From: Symsagittifera roscoffensis
Taxonomy: Eukaryota > Xenacoelomorpha > Acoela > Convolutidae
NCBI RefSeq assembly: GCF_963678635.1
Contig: NC_087066.1
Span: forward strand, 55,756,312 to 55,820,311
DNA: 64,000 bases
Direction of reading: 5' to 3'
Below the pieces are notes generated by a model, which did not search any database, was not told the origin of the DNA, and saw only the letters and a list, made by a program, of their open reading frames with translations. The stretch's first letter is position 1; each line of letters opens with the position of its first letter. Below, piece by piece: positions 46,681 through 58,760 of the stretch. The position numbers and the translations under genes were made by a program.

Positions 46681-47116
46681 TTTATTTAAACGCAACGTCA
46701 TTTTTTTATGGTTACCATGCTTAAGCGTTTTTCATAAGGGACACTGGTTCAAAAGGCCTTGGGACAATGTTTAAGCAAAACTCTTTATTCAGAAATTTTG
46801 AAACTTTCTTTTCAGGCCGAAATCTGCATAAGTATCAATAGAAGATGTTTATTCAGTTTAGGGCCATTTTTTAGATACATACTCTTGAAGTTTTGAGAAA
46901 CGTTTTCAATTTCGACATTTGAAATACAGTCGCCAAAACTTGAAGTTCTCAAGCTTATATTCAGGTGCTGTCAAGATACTCTCATTGGCTACAAGATTCG
47001 CCTCAAACTGAGAATGCTGAAATCTTTTCAGCTTCCTAAATATGAGTTTTTTGCGGGTTTTTGAATAAATTTCAAAAAAAAAATGAATTAAAACAACTAC
47101 ACACAAAAAAAAAATT

Positions 47117-47170
47117 TACAACTTATAATTATGTATTCTCAAGACAACTTATATTTATGTATTCTCAAGT
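47117..47170 (+). repeat. two-copy short tandem repeat (~27 bp)
   Basis: ACAACTTATAATTATGTATT.CTCAAG is followed at once by ACAACTTATATTTATGTATT.CTCAAG; a third partial CTCAAG follows. Confidence 0.75.
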
Positions 47171-48981
47171 TACTCTCAGAGACTGCAAATCTTTCCTCTA
47201 AATTTAAGCATCCGTGATATGATTTTATTGTGAAATTTTTCTAGTTTACCTGAAATGCAAGTTTTGCCTCACAATATTTCTGCTCAGACCCTTTTAGCCA
47301 TTGCCGTGTTTGCAAACTTTGCCTTCAAAAACCATAAAAAAAGTCACAAAATTTGCAAATAGCAATCAACCTTATGGCTAATTTTAAGTTTTAAAATTTT
47401 TTCAAATTTGTTTTTTATCGAAAAGGGGGCTGTCGGATTTTTTTCAGTGATTGCAAATACGGTTCTAAATTTGTCTGCTCAAATTTTTTTAACTTCTGAG
47501 ATACGATGTTTTTGAGATTTTTGAAAAAATTTGAAGAGTTTGATTTGAAAATTGGCGAAAAATTTTAAATCAGCAACCCTATGATGGGGTGCTGTCAGGG
47601 TATTTCCAAAGGCTGTAGATCAAGATCTAATATTTAAATCGTTCTAGTATCCGAGTAATGACGTGTCTTAAAATTTTGAAAATTTTACATGAAGTCAGAG
47701 TTTAAAAAAATGCTCGAAAACTTAAAACAAAAACATTATGGCTACTTTAAAAAAAAGAAGTTTTCTTAATGTAGTTTTTGGGGAGAGCATTCTAACCTTT
47801 AGGTATTACTGTTCAAAAACTTTCAACTTCTCTTGATATGCTATTTTTTCAAAAGTCACATATTATAAGATTAGCAATTTTATGATTTATGGTAGGTGCC
47901 ATCATTTTTCACCAGAGGATGCAAAGTTGGTCTTTTTTATGAATAAAGAAATCAAGATATGACATGCTTTTTGTTTTTTCTTGTAAAACTTCAGATTTCA
48001 GATTTCAAAAACTTCACAAAATTGAAATTAGGCAAGCTATAGTGGGGTGATGTCTGGGTTTTTCAATGGGTTATGAAATTGTCCTCGAGATAATGAAAAA
48101 TCGAAAACTTTTGCTATACAGGATAAGACAGTTTTGATTTTCTTTTATGATGTTTCTGAAAAACTTCAAAACTTGAGATTTCAAAACTTCAGATTTCACA
48201 ACTTATCAAAATTTAATGCTCGCAACTTTAATTTTACTTGAAACATTAAGAAAAAACTTAAATAATAAAAAATAATAATAATCTAAAAGTTTCAGAAACG
48301 AAATTTTCAGTAAACCAAAATTTTAAAAACTGTGTAAAATTATACTTACTTTGGATTTTTTTGAACGAAACGCCAATTGCCATATGAAATTTTGCCTATC
48401 GACTCACCATAGAGAATATTATTTTGTTTTTCAAATCATCTCTAGAATGGCTTCATTAGATAGATTTATTTTTGCTGTGTGAACATGCTTTAACCTTTTT
48501 AATTTTTCATCGCCGCAGGCTTGCTCAAGAAAGTTTTGCAGATCGTTTCAAGTACAATTTTGATCAAAACGTCTTTAGTTTCAGATAGTTCTTTGAAAAT
48601 TTAGGCCTTAAAACCTTAGTTAATTTGGTTTGCATTCGTTTACTTGTGTTTTTGAAATTTTCAGAGCACTTGCAAAACACGTTTTTCCATACTTGATTTT
48701 ACTTTGGACCCAAATATCTTGAGCTGAAAATTTCGCTTGACTTTGGCATTGAGTTTATCTTTTTGGATTTAAAACGTTTTTTCTTACAGGATTTTTTTTT
48801 TCAAAAACTATCTGGTTTAAACTTTTTATTTGACTCTTTTGGATGCTGAAAATCCATAAACGTCCAATCAACATAAGATGATAGATGAAATGGGGGGTCT
48901 CAAGCGTAAAAATGTTGATCAGAGAAGGGTATTGAGCACTTAACGAAAAAACAAAACGATAAAGGTGTCGCTCAAGGTAGG

Positions 48982-49170
48982 CAGTCCGCCCAGCTTGAAG
49001 ATACGGTTAATAGGTTAAAAGCACTTGAAAGATACTCAAGAAAACCTTGCTTAAATATGTGAACTTCCCTTGTTGCGCGTGTAACACCCGCTGAATAATG
49101 TGGTCTGTTTTCCTGGAACTACTTCGAAAAACATGAATCCAGATAAGATTAAAGCTTGCCACGAATTAGC
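48982..49170 (+). pseudogene. LINE ORF1 remnant, unit 1
   Basis: QSAQLEDTVNRLKALERYSR then KPCLNM and a stop: a coiled-coil stretch ending in the LExYSRRxCL motif typical of ORF1 of CR1/Jockey-group and related LINEs. NPDKIKACHELAEV follows in another frame. The nucleic-acid-binding ORF1 protein is broken by stops and frame changes. Confidence 0.6.
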
Positions 49171-49958
49171 TGAGGTTTTTTTTTTTTTTAATATTACGGT
49201 AATATTTTGATATTTTGATCATTTTAACAAAAAGGATAATATTTTTGGAGCAAAAAAGCATCTGAAAATTTTTGCAAAATCCAAAAAATTATCAACCGAT
49301 ACTTTTAATTGAAAAATTGCCCAAAAATGAGGCTGCAATAAAAATAAAGCATCAAAGCTAATTTGTTTTACAACCATAAAAAGTTTACATGGTCTCCCTA
49401 ATGGTTTATAAACAAAATGACCGGAACAATATTGAATGAGTAAATATGAACGAGGTGGAAATTTTGGGGAAAAGTCAAAGGGCGGTTAAAAAATCAGGAG
49501 CGGATTGTACAATTGACGATTTTAGGAAAAAAAGGTAACAAGGTCGAAAATTTCTCCAGAAGGAAAAAAATGAACCAAAAAAACTGTGACCTTTTTTTGT
49601 AAGGCAGAACTGCACTTCATTGCAGGCTTGCAATTACTCACACTCAGCTCCAAAAACTACTTGCGCAATTTCAGTTTTTTGTCGTCATTTCTTTTTGAAC
49701 AAATTGGACTTGCGATAATTGCATATCAATTTGTTCATTTTGGCGAATCTAGACTATTTGCGATAAAACGAATTTTTTAGTTTTCTGCGTTAAACTGCTA
49801 CTCGAAAAATGAATAAACACATTTTGGATAATTAGAGGATATATGTAATACTTTCAAATACAAAATAAGGTTTCCAGGCTGTTTTTTGACACATAGCGTT
49901 AGAATTAAGAGCTTTCAAGATTCTTTTGCTTCCTTCAAAACCTTCTTTCTACTAGACA

Positions 49959-50290
49959 ATGTTTTTGGCCGTGACGACGGAAATTTGGCTTCAGAATATC
50001 ATATGGTTTACCAGAAACGTCGGTGAGCTACAAGTGTTTGTCCAAAGTCATTCAATTTGTCCAGAAGTTGTTTGCGTAATAGTGATATGGCTTGGAAAAA
50101 ATTCAGATTCCGGAATGCTCAATTTAAGATATTATCACGCTTTTGAACATTGCTGTCGGAAAGAGAAAGGAGGTAGCGCTGCCGTTTATGAATTATGACA
50201 TTAACGACATTAATGACATTAACGTTCCTGATGCGAGTAACCAAATTGTTTACGGGGATTTAACTATCGACCGCTTGAGATCTTTACTTC
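49959..50290 (+). pseudogene. LINE ORF2 endonuclease fragment, unit 1
   Basis: MLNLRYYHAFEHCCRKEKGG then SAAVYE matches the LxxYxxxxxxRxxKxGGGxAxyV block of LINE apurinic-type endonucleases. About 165 bp are then missing and IVYGDLTIDRLRS follows near 50247-50283, matching the GDFNID block; the Phe is replaced by Leu and Asn by Thr. Non-functional. Confidence 0.7.
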
Positions 50291-50719
50291 CCTAGGCAAT
50301 CATAGGAGCTGTTTGCAGCTTCAGTATTCAGTTTTTACGTGCTACTCCACGTGTACAAAACACATCTAATTCTTTGATTGATGTTTTTGCTCTGCAATTA
50401 TAATAAAACCAGTGCAATTGAAATTCTGAAATCAAAAAAAGTTGTCACTTTACTGTTAAATGTGAAACTGTTTTGGAGTTGTTACTTTTGAAGAAAATCC
50501 AATTCCAAGTAGTTTGCAATAATTGTACCAAAATCTTATACGTAAGATTCTATTTTTTTTGTTAACAGCATGAAATACAGAAATCAAGAAAGATTTGGGA
50601 TGTAAATTATGGCAACTCGGCATAGGTTGAATTAGTTCAGTTGTTGAATCGCAGGGATTTACTGTTCTTTCCAAAAAAAACTGTAAACTCAAAAAAAGGC
50701 CGGAAAACGCGGTAAAAAT

Positions 50720-52112
50720 TGAGATGGAGTCAAAAGTATTATGTGCACACAAAACCAACAAACTCTACCGTGATCACTGGTGTCTTGAAAATCAAGAGTG
50801 CAAAATTAAATTTTCAAAAAAACTTGGACAAATTATGTTGTAAAGAAAAAATTAGGAGAGATTATCAAAAAAATATAGACGCAAGTGCAAATCGAAAAAC
50901 GACTGCGGCACATTTTCATTGTTATATTTCATTGAAAGTAGTTGCTTGATGAAAAAACGAAGTAAAATCCAATTTGCTTAGAGCTTCTAAGGTTGTATGT
51001 GACAAGTTCACTCACTCCTTTGCAACAGTTTGGTCTCAATCAATTGAAAAATTTAACCAAAAACAGAGATTAGCCCTATACAAATATATTTTTGCTTCTT
51101 GGAAGAAAATAGTGAAACTAAAGTATCAAACATTGTGAACTGTTTTCCCAACAAACTTCAAACAGGAGTGTATAATTTCACTATGAACGCTCTGAGAAAG
51201 CTTAAACTTTTTTTTGTACCAGCACTAACAAATATCCTCAATCAATGTGTAATGCACTCCTTTTTCGATGAATATAAGTAGGCTAAAATACTCCAATGTA
51301 CAACGATGTTGATCTCTCCCAAGCAGGAATAATTAGACCCATTTCAATACTTCTTATGCTAAGCAAAAGGTTGGAGCGATTGCTCCACAACAGCATAACT
51401 AAATTTCTTGAAAAACTCAATCTCCTTACACCAAATCAATATGATTTCAGACAAAATTAGAAACTATTGATTCACTAATCGACCAATGTCAAAACATTCG
51501 GGACATCTGGGAAAACAAATTTAAAATTGATGATGTGATTTTGTTTGAATTTTAAACATAGCGTTCAATACAAATGAGCATTATATCCTGTTTGAAAAAA
51601 CTACACAGTCTCAGATTTAGAGGGAGCGTTAAGATTTCATTAAACCCTTTGCGAACAAAAATGAAATCAAATCATTTTTATAATGCGGTTCATTTCAGAA
51701 TTTGACAACATTGAGTTCGGAAGTCCTTAACATTCTACCTTTGGTCCCTTTTCCTTCATCATTTAGGTGAATGATATCGATACGTGTTGCAACCATCTTC
51801 AAACCAATCAATACGCGGACAATACAGCTCTGATAAACAGAGAGGACAATGACACGCTAAGCGGTGACTGCACGACGTAAGCATTTGGTTGATTGAAAAC
51901 AAGTTATCCCCTAACACTGAAAAACTAAACTGATTAATTTCAAAAAATTCAGAAATAAGCATATAAAAGAACTCAAGAGAAAACTAGGTCGTTTCTCCGG
52001 AAACTTTAACCAACTAAGAGAAACCTTAATTCGAAACAATTAGCGAGAGCATACAAAAATGGCATTCAGCCAATACTTCAAAATGGTGCTCTGCTTTACG
52101 GAACAGCAAGTA
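50720..52112 (+). pseudogene. LINE ORF2 reverse transcriptase, unit 1, decayed
   Basis: Fragments in changing frames follow the RT order: LTNILNQCVMHSFFDEYK (51226-51279), RPISILLMLSKRLERLLHNS with ITKFLEKLNLLTPNQYDFRQ (about 51339-51454, the fingers region), then NDIDTCC and QYADNTALIN (about 51773-51839), where catalytic YADD is YADN, and finally RAYKNGIQPILQNGALLYG (about 52048-52102), a C-terminal motif of CR1/Jockey-type elements. Several stops and frame changes. The order and spacing make the identification firm; the exact clade is inferred. Confidence 0.8.
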
Positions 52113-52139
52113 AGATTAGGTTAAAGAAATTAAACTAAG

Positions 52140-52820
52140 ATAGTTTAGACTAAGTTAAACTAGATAACACAAGTCGTAGGTCAGTTCGGGTAATCTTTTT
52201 ACTGGAAAAATTCTCAAAAAAAAGTTTTCAACAAAAATTCTATTCGATTCATAACTTACATCGATATGAAACTCTGAAGGTTTCAAGCAAAACAATACGT
52301 GGTGACAAAATCTGAAATGCAATAAAACCTTTTTTAAACAAAAAAGATCTGGAAAAATTCTCAAAAAATCGGACACTCTCACAAAAATTGAGCTCGAGGC
52401 AAAACGCATTGACAAATGATCAAATTTTCAGTTTGAGGATTAGTTCTATGCTTAAACAACGACTTTTGTTTTCAACTTATCAGGATTTTCTCAATAATCT
52501 CTCAAAGAGCAGTTTGAACCGTTTTCATTATGCTTTTTTTGACAATTATTTTCTGGATTAGTCGGATTTTTTCTGATAAACTTTTAGTATTAAAACTAGA
52601 ACTTTTACGCTATTTACAATGTTGTTTTCTTGAGGCATAGACTATCCTTTTCTTAGGAAAACAAACTTCTAAAGCTACTAGAAAAAAATCTCATTTTATT
52701 TATAAGAATTGAGATATATGCTTTAAAATTGTGTTGCTTTCTAACGCATCCCTCGGCAGATTTCGTTTGAGTTTTTTAAGGTGCTCTTTCAAACCTAAAT
52801 CAACCATAAAATACTGAACT
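52140..52820. repeat. segment X, recurring module after the LINE
   Basis: The part from GCTCGAGGCAAAACGCATTG to the AGGTGCTCTTTCAAACCTAA and ACTGAACTTA end (about 430 bp) recurs at 56187-56613 and, more diverged, at 59500-59930 and 62230-62572. It always ends at the same point. Confidence 0.8.
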
Positions 52821-52905
52821 TAATCAAGCGTAAAAATGTCGATCAAAGAAGGGTTTTGAGCTCTTAACGAAAAAACAAAACGATAAAGGTGTCGCTCAAG
52901 GTAGG

Positions 52906-53100
52906 CAGTCCGCCCAGCTTGAAGATACGGTTAATAGGTTAAAAGCACTAGAAAGATACTCAAGAAAACCTTGCTTAAATATGTGAACTTCCCTTGTTGC
53001 GCGCGTAACACCCGGTGAATAATGTGGTCTATTTTCCTGGAACTACTTCAAAAAACATGAATCCAGATAAGATTAAAGCTTGCCTCGAATTAGCTGAGGT
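52906..53100 (+). pseudogene. LINE ORF1 remnant, unit 2
   Basis: Same coiled-coil to LERYSRKPCLNM text as 48982-49170, with the same TGA after AATATG; the decay therefore predates the duplication. Confidence 0.6.
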
Positions 53101-53650
53101 TTTTGTTGGTTTTTTTATTATTACGGTAATATTTTGATATTTTGATCTTTTAAAGAAAAAGATAAAATTTTTGGAGCAAAAAGGCATCTGAAAATTTTTG
53201 AAAAATCCAAAAAATTAGGAAAAAAGGTAACAAGGTCGAAAATTTCTCCAGAAGGAAAAAAATGAACCAAAAAAACTGTGACCTTTTTTTGTAAGGCAGA
53301 ACTGCACTTTATTGCTGGCTTGCAATTACACACACTCAGCTCCAAAAACTTCTTGCGCAATTTCAGTTTTTTGTCGTCATTTCTTTTTGAACAAATTGGA
53401 CTTGCGATAATTGCATTTCAATTGGTTCATTTTGGCGAATCTAGACTATTTGCGATAAAACGAATTTTTTTAGTTTTCTGCGTTAAACTGCCACTCGAAA
53501 AATCAATAAAACATTTTGGATAAATAGAGGATATATGTAATACTTTCAAATACAAAATAAGGTTTCCTGGCTGTTTTTTGACACATAGTGTTAGAATTAA
53601 GAGCTTTCAAGATTCCTTTGCTTCCTTCAAAACCTTCTTTCTACTAGACA

Positions 53651-54115
53651 ATGTTTTTGGCCGTGACGACGAAAATTTGGTTTCAGAATATCATATGGTT
53701 TACCAGAAACGTCGGTGAGCTATAAGTGTGTCCAGAAGTTCATTCAATATGTCCAGAAGTTGTTTGCATAACAGTGATATGGCTTGGAAAAAATTCAGAT
53801 ACCGGAATGCTCAGTTTAAGAGATTATCACGCTTTTGAACATTGCTGTCGGAAAGAGAAAGGAGGTAGCGCTGCCGTCTATGAAAGAGTGGATGTAAGGT
53901 TTTCGACTGTCAAAAAATCTCAATGTTACGAAGTATAATTTATACAATCATTTGTCCTGGTTGATTCGAACAATTTACTAACCTGTTTACACATTGTCCC
54001 AGTGCAACAATTGGAAAAGTTATCGATTTTTTAGAGTATCTTTCGTATGACATTAACGTTCCTGATGCGAGTAACCAAATTGTTTACGGGGATTTAACTA
54101 TCGACCGCTTGAGAT
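53651..54115 (+). pseudogene. LINE ORF2 endonuclease fragment, unit 2 (longer)
   Basis: ICPEVVCITVIWLGKNSDTG, LSLRDYHAFEHCCRKEKGGS, then AAVYERVDVRFSTVKKSQCY and a stop, then PSATIGKVIDFLEY and IVYGDLTIDRLRS. It keeps the segment between the KxGG and GDxxID blocks that unit 1 has lost. Interrupted by at least one stop and frameshift. Confidence 0.7.
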
Positions 54116-54529
54116 CTTACTTTCCTAGGCAATCATAGGAGCTGTTTGCAGCTTCAGTATTCAGTTTTTACGTGCTAATTCACGTGTACAAAACACATCT
54201 AATTCTGTGATTGATATTTTTGCTCTGCAATTATAATAAAACCCGTGCAATTGAAATTCTGAAATCAAAAAAGTGGTCATTTTACTGTTAAATGTGAAAC
54301 TATTTTGGAGTTGTTACTTTTGAAGAAAATCCAATTCCAAGTAGTTTGCAATAATTGTAGCAAAAATTTTCACGTAAGATTCTAATTTTTTTTGTTAACA
54401 GCATGAAATACAGAAATCAAGAAAAATTTGGGATGTAGATTATGGCAACTCGGCATAGGTTGATTTACTGTTCATTCCAAAAAAAAACTGTAAACTGAAA
54501 AAAGACCGGAAAATGCGGTAAAAATTGAG

Positions 54530-55925
54530 ATGGAGTCAATATTATTATGTGCACACAAAACCAACAAACTCTACCGTGATCACTGGTGTCTTGAAAATCA
54601 AGAGTGCAAAATTAAATTTCAAAAAAACTTGGACAAATTATGTTGTAAAGAAAAAATTAGGAGAGATTATCAAAAGAATATAGACGCAAGTGCAAATCGA
54701 AAAACGACTGCGGCACATTTTTATTGTTACATTTCAATGAAAGTAGTTGCTTGATGAAAAAACGAAGTAAAATCCAATTTGCTTAGAGCTTCTAAGGTTG
54801 TATGTGACAAGTTCACTCATTCCTTTGCAACAGTTTGGTCTCAATCAATTGAAAAATTTAACCAAAAACAGAGATTAGCCCTATACAAAAATATTTTTGC
54901 TTCTTGGAAGAAAATAGTGAAACTAAAGTATCAAACATTGTGAACTGTTTTCCCAACAAACTTCAAACAGGAGTGTATAATTTCACGATGAACGCTCTGA
55001 GAAAACTTAAAATTTCTTTTGTACCAGCACTAACAAATATCCTCAATCAATGTGTAATGCACTCCTTTTTCGATGTTTATAAGTAGGCTAAAATACTCCA
55101 ATGTACAACGATGTTGATCTCTCCCAAGCAGGAATAATTATACCCATTTCAATACTTCTTATGCTAAGCAAAAGGTTGGAGCGTTTGCTCCACAACAGCA
55201 TAACTAAATTTCTTGAAAAACTCAATCTCCTTACACCAAATCAATATGTTTTCAGACAAAATTAGAAACTATTGATTCACTAATCGACCAATGTCAAAAC
55301 ATTCGGGACATCTGGGAAAACAAATTTAAAATTGATGATGTGATTTTGTTTGAATTTTAAACAAAGCGTTCAATACAAATGAGCATTATATCCTGTTTGA
55401 AAAAACTACACAGTCTCAGATTTAGAGGGAGCGTTAAGATTTCATTAAACCCTTTGCGAACAAAAATGAAATCAAATCATTTTTATAATGCGGTTCATTT
55501 CAGAATTTGACAACATTGAGTTCGGAAGTCCTTAACATTCTACCTTTGGTCCCTTTTCCTTCATCATTTAGGTGAATGATATCGATACGTGTTGCAAACA
55601 TCTTCAAACCAATCAATACGCGGACAAGACAGCTCTGATAAACAGAGAGGACAATGACACGCTAAGCGGTGACTGCACGACGTAAGCATCTGGTTGATTG
55701 AAAACAAGAAACAAGTTATCCCCTAACACTGAAAAACTAAACTGTTTAATTTCAAAAAATTCAGAAATAAGCATATTAAAGTACTCAAGAGAAAACTAGG
55801 TCGTTTCTCCGGAAACTTTAACCAACTAAGAGAAACCTTAATTCGAAACAATTAGCGAGAGCATACAAAAATGGCATTCAGCCTATACTTCAAAATGGTG
55901 CTCTGCTTTACGAAACAGCAAGTAA
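54530..55925 (+). pseudogene. LINE ORF2 reverse transcriptase, unit 2, decayed
   Basis: Same motif series as unit 1: LTNILNQCVMHSFFDVYK, then SILLMLSKRLERLLHNSITK, NQYVFRQN and the same TAG. The palm text around 55608-55640 now reads YADK (GCGGACAAG) where unit 1 has YADN. RAYKNGIQPILQNGALLY is present near 55858-55915 (here IQPIL has a Leu/Pro change). It shares most lesions with unit 1. Confidence 0.78.
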
Positions 55926-56613
55926 GATTAGGTTAAAGAAATTAAACTAAGATAATTTAGACTAAGTTAAACTAGATAACACAAGTCGTAGGTCAATCTT
56001 TTAATGGAAAAATTCTCAAAAAAAAAGTTTTCAACAAAAATTCTATTCGATTCATAACTTGCATCGATATGAAACTCTGAAGGTTTCAAGCAAAACAATA
56101 CGTGGTCACAAAATCTGAAATGCAATAAAACCTTTTCTAAACAAAAAAGATTCTAAAAAAAACCGGACACTCTCACAAAAGTTGAGCTCGAGGCAAAACG
56201 CATTGACAAATGATCAAATTTTCAGTTTGAGGTTTAGTTCCAAGCTTAAACAACAATTTTTTTTCAACTTATCAGGATTTTCTCAATACTCTCTCAAAGC
56301 GCAGTTTGAACCATTTTCATTATGCTTTTTTTGACAATTATTTTCTGGATTAGTCGGATTTTTTCTGATAAACTTTTAGTATTAAAACTAGGACTTTTAC
56401 GCTATTTACAATGTTGTTTTCTTGAGGCATAGACTATCGTTTTCTTAAGAAAACAAACTTCTAAAGCTAGTAGCAAAAAATCTCATTTTAATTATAAGAA
56501 TTGAGATATATGTTTTAAAATTGTGTTGCTTTCTAATGCATCCCTCGGCAGATTTCGCTTGAATTTTTTAAGGTGCTCTTTCAAACCTAAATCAACCATA
56601 AAATACTGAACTT

Positions 56614-58030
56614 ACTTCTGTGTTTATAATTGGTTTGTCAACAAAATTTTATGATTCTATTTGAAATATTTCACAGATTCATTGTCTTGTGGAGATTGCT
56701 TTCTGGAGATTGATTAAATAAGGCATGCTTGCTAATTTCAGTAGAACTAGTTTATGCGAAATTTTTTGAAATTCTTGTTTTTGTCACTGTCTTTCGTACG
56801 TTGTTTGAATCGATTCAAATCTCTACACGGGTGACAAATGGTGACAAACGTTTCTGAACAACGCTGAACTCTTACATCGATTGTTTTGTGTATCAGTTTA
56901 AAACTGCAATGAGGACACGGCCGGGCTTTGTAGACAATGAGGCGTTGCATTCGGTCAAAATTAAAGTTTATCCGGGACTTCAGGGTCTAGCATTGTTCCG
57001 GTGATGCACGTTGTATCAAAGTCGTTAATGTTGCGCTTATATCAAAGTCGTTAATGAAACCTTGTTCTCTAATTTTTTTGTCTGTTCTCCATTTTTTTGT
57101 TGGCTAGCTTGACGACTAGGGTTGATGTTTTCGATCGGTTGAAATCTGCTTTTTGTTTCACGTTCTCTATAACGCAGTCAGTTTCTAAAAATGTGGTGAT
57201 CTTCCGCTCCTACTCAAATCGTTTTCGAGTATTTCGCGGGCGCTCTTATCTCGTGGTTCAGGTAATCCTCGAGTTCTGATTCCAGCATAGCTCGTTTTGT
57301 TGAGCGTCATTTTATATCGTTACCGGTTCTTACACTTCTGATTGAACGGTTTCAAGTTGGCGTTTGATTTCTTCAACGCTTTCAAGTCTTTTCTTGATTT
57401 CATTGATTTTCTACTTTTTTTTGTTTTTGTTTTGTTGAAGTTGATTCTTGCTGATTGTTGGGTTTTCAATAACTCCTTGACTTGAAAAAAAGCAATGATT
57501 ACAGAGAAGGAGCACGTTCAAGCTGATCTCCTGGGCTCCAAAAGTCACGCAGTAGTTTCCGCAGCAACTATTGCTTGATTTTTGATCGACATCCAGAAGC
57601 AAGCGGTAGTTAAACGCATTGCATCTTCACATAAGAACCAGAGAAATGAAAATGAGTTTTCACAATTAGAAGGTTTTTGTCACAAGCGTCACCTTTTCCT
57701 GGGAAGTTAAGGGAGGCATTTCCATCCAACTCCGCAATTCCAAGGTCTTGTCTCTCCGGAATCACTGGAGTTAGGGAGAAAAGCATGGGTGTCCTTTCCG
57801 CAGTTCCCGGGTCGTACACCTCCGGGTTTACTGGATTTTGAGCATAGGAGAACTATTTGGTTCCCCAATTTGTACTTCTCCGGATTCTTTGGGATCGAAT
57901 AAATGGTTAGGGTGTTCAACTTTTGATTGAGACATTGAGACAAGGATTGTAACATATTTTTTGGCCCGGTATTCAGTGGTTTTCAACTCCCGGTTCCAGA
58001 AACTTAAGCTTGAAATTTGCACTTACTCAA
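56614..58030 (-). repeat. module Y copy 1, minus-strand coding potential
   Basis: Follows segment X. On the minus strand, from high to low coordinate, it reads a Gln/Asn/Lys-rich stretch (IENPTISKNQLQQNKNKKK, 57470-57411), a basic coiled-coil-like region, ESELEDYLNHEIRAPAKYSK (near 57265), and then RLIVYKARPCPHCSFKLIHK with IDVRVQRCSETFVTICHPCR (56950-56790): a Cys/His array CPHC...C...CHPC that could bind zinc. There are stops between parts. Copies 2 and 3 lie at 59931-60900 and 62573-64000. Origin unknown; ORF1 of a LINE or an unrelated multicopy gene are both possible. Confidence 0.55.
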
Positions 58031-58039
58031 GTACTCTTT

Positions 58040-58460
58040 GATTTTTTCCTCCAGGTTTTTGTTCTCTTTTCTTCTTTGTCTTTCTGTTTCTTGTTTGCCT
58101 TCTTCTTTTTTGTTTGCTTTTAGCGAAGGAGATTTTGCAAGATGTGGTTGTTGTTTAGCAATCTGGTTACTACATTAAGGTGGATCAAGCAATTTGATCA
58201 GCTCGTACAAAACATTGAAGTTTGCTTTTTCCTCTCAGAAATAGGTTTCTCCGAACTTCAAGAGCAAGAATTCCGCTTTTCCTCAGTTTGATCGAGATAT
58301 CTGGAGTACCTTAGCTTTGTGTGCAGACAATTGCTGTAAAAAAACTCTGAGTGCAGTTTCGAAACGATATTGATAAGCTTGGGAATACTGAGGGGTCGGT
58401 TTTAATTCTTAGGTGCACAACAGTTGCAGGAGTGGGTGATGATACTGTTGTTAATTAGGT
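58040..58460. other. no gene recognised
   Basis: GTTTCTCCGAACTTCAAGAG (58247) is echoed by GTTTCTCCGAACATGAAATT (58458). No motif recognised. Confidence 0.4.
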
Positions 58461-58470
58461 TTCTCCGAAC

Positions 58471-58692
58471 ATGAAATTTGCACTTAGCAGAGAAGTTGAC
58501 AGAAATCTTGAAGGCACTGACAAATATCAAAGCAATCGTGTACTGGCAGAGAAAGGGTATCCCAGATATCAGGAACCAGCTGATCAGCTCGTCTATTCTC
58601 GTTATTTCTTTTACAAGGTTTCTGATCTCAAAGAGGAAGAGACAACGGAGCTAGTGAACGACTGCTACATGTATCAATTGTCACCAAGGTGA
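58471..58692 (+). pseudogene. unidentified coding-like fragment
   Basis: 73 codons from ATG: MKFALSREVDRNLEGTDKYQ, then SRYFFYKVSDLKEEETTELV and DCYMYQLSPR, then TGA. Hydrophilic, protein-like composition in an AT-rich setting. It lies 68 bases before the next fragment in a different frame. No family recognised; probably part of a mobile element. Confidence 0.3.
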
Positions 58693-58760
58693 TTAATTTC
58701 TGAGAGTTTGTCTAGAATTTGACAAACTAATTGATTTTTTGAGGTTGCGGGTGACTGAAA

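Larger units (their letters stand above)
44660..48890. other. gene-poor DNA
   Basis: No gene recognised. AT-rich, with frequent homopolymers and short echoes of CAAAACTTCAGATTTCA at 47990-48210. Two small repeats inside are listed separately. Confidence 0.55.
48898..52820 (+). repeat. tandem segmental duplication, unit 1
   Basis: TCAAGCGTAAAAATGT(T/C)GATCA begins both unit 1 and unit 2 (52821). The units stay collinear at roughly 95% or better to ACCATAAAATACTGAACTTA. Unit 1 has about 235 bp (49280-49512) that unit 2 lacks. It lacks about 165 bp of endonuclease coding sequence that unit 2 keeps (53886-54049), and has three GACATTAA turns at that point. Each unit contains a whole decayed LINE. 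Confidence 0.92.
52821..56613 (+). repeat. tandem segmental duplication, unit 2
   Basis: Second unit of the duplication. The junction at 52820/52821 joins ACTGAACTTA directly to ATCAAGCGTAAAAATG, whereas unit 2 runs on at ACTGAACTTAC into the repeat at 56614. So the breakpoint lies at the start of that module. About 235 bp are deleted near 53215 with a short TTA overlap at the ends. Confidence 0.9.

Noticed and set aside
49586-49780. 64-codon frame conserved in both tandem units (with 53278-53523)
   Set aside because: Conservation follows from the recent duplication of the whole segment; no domain is visible.
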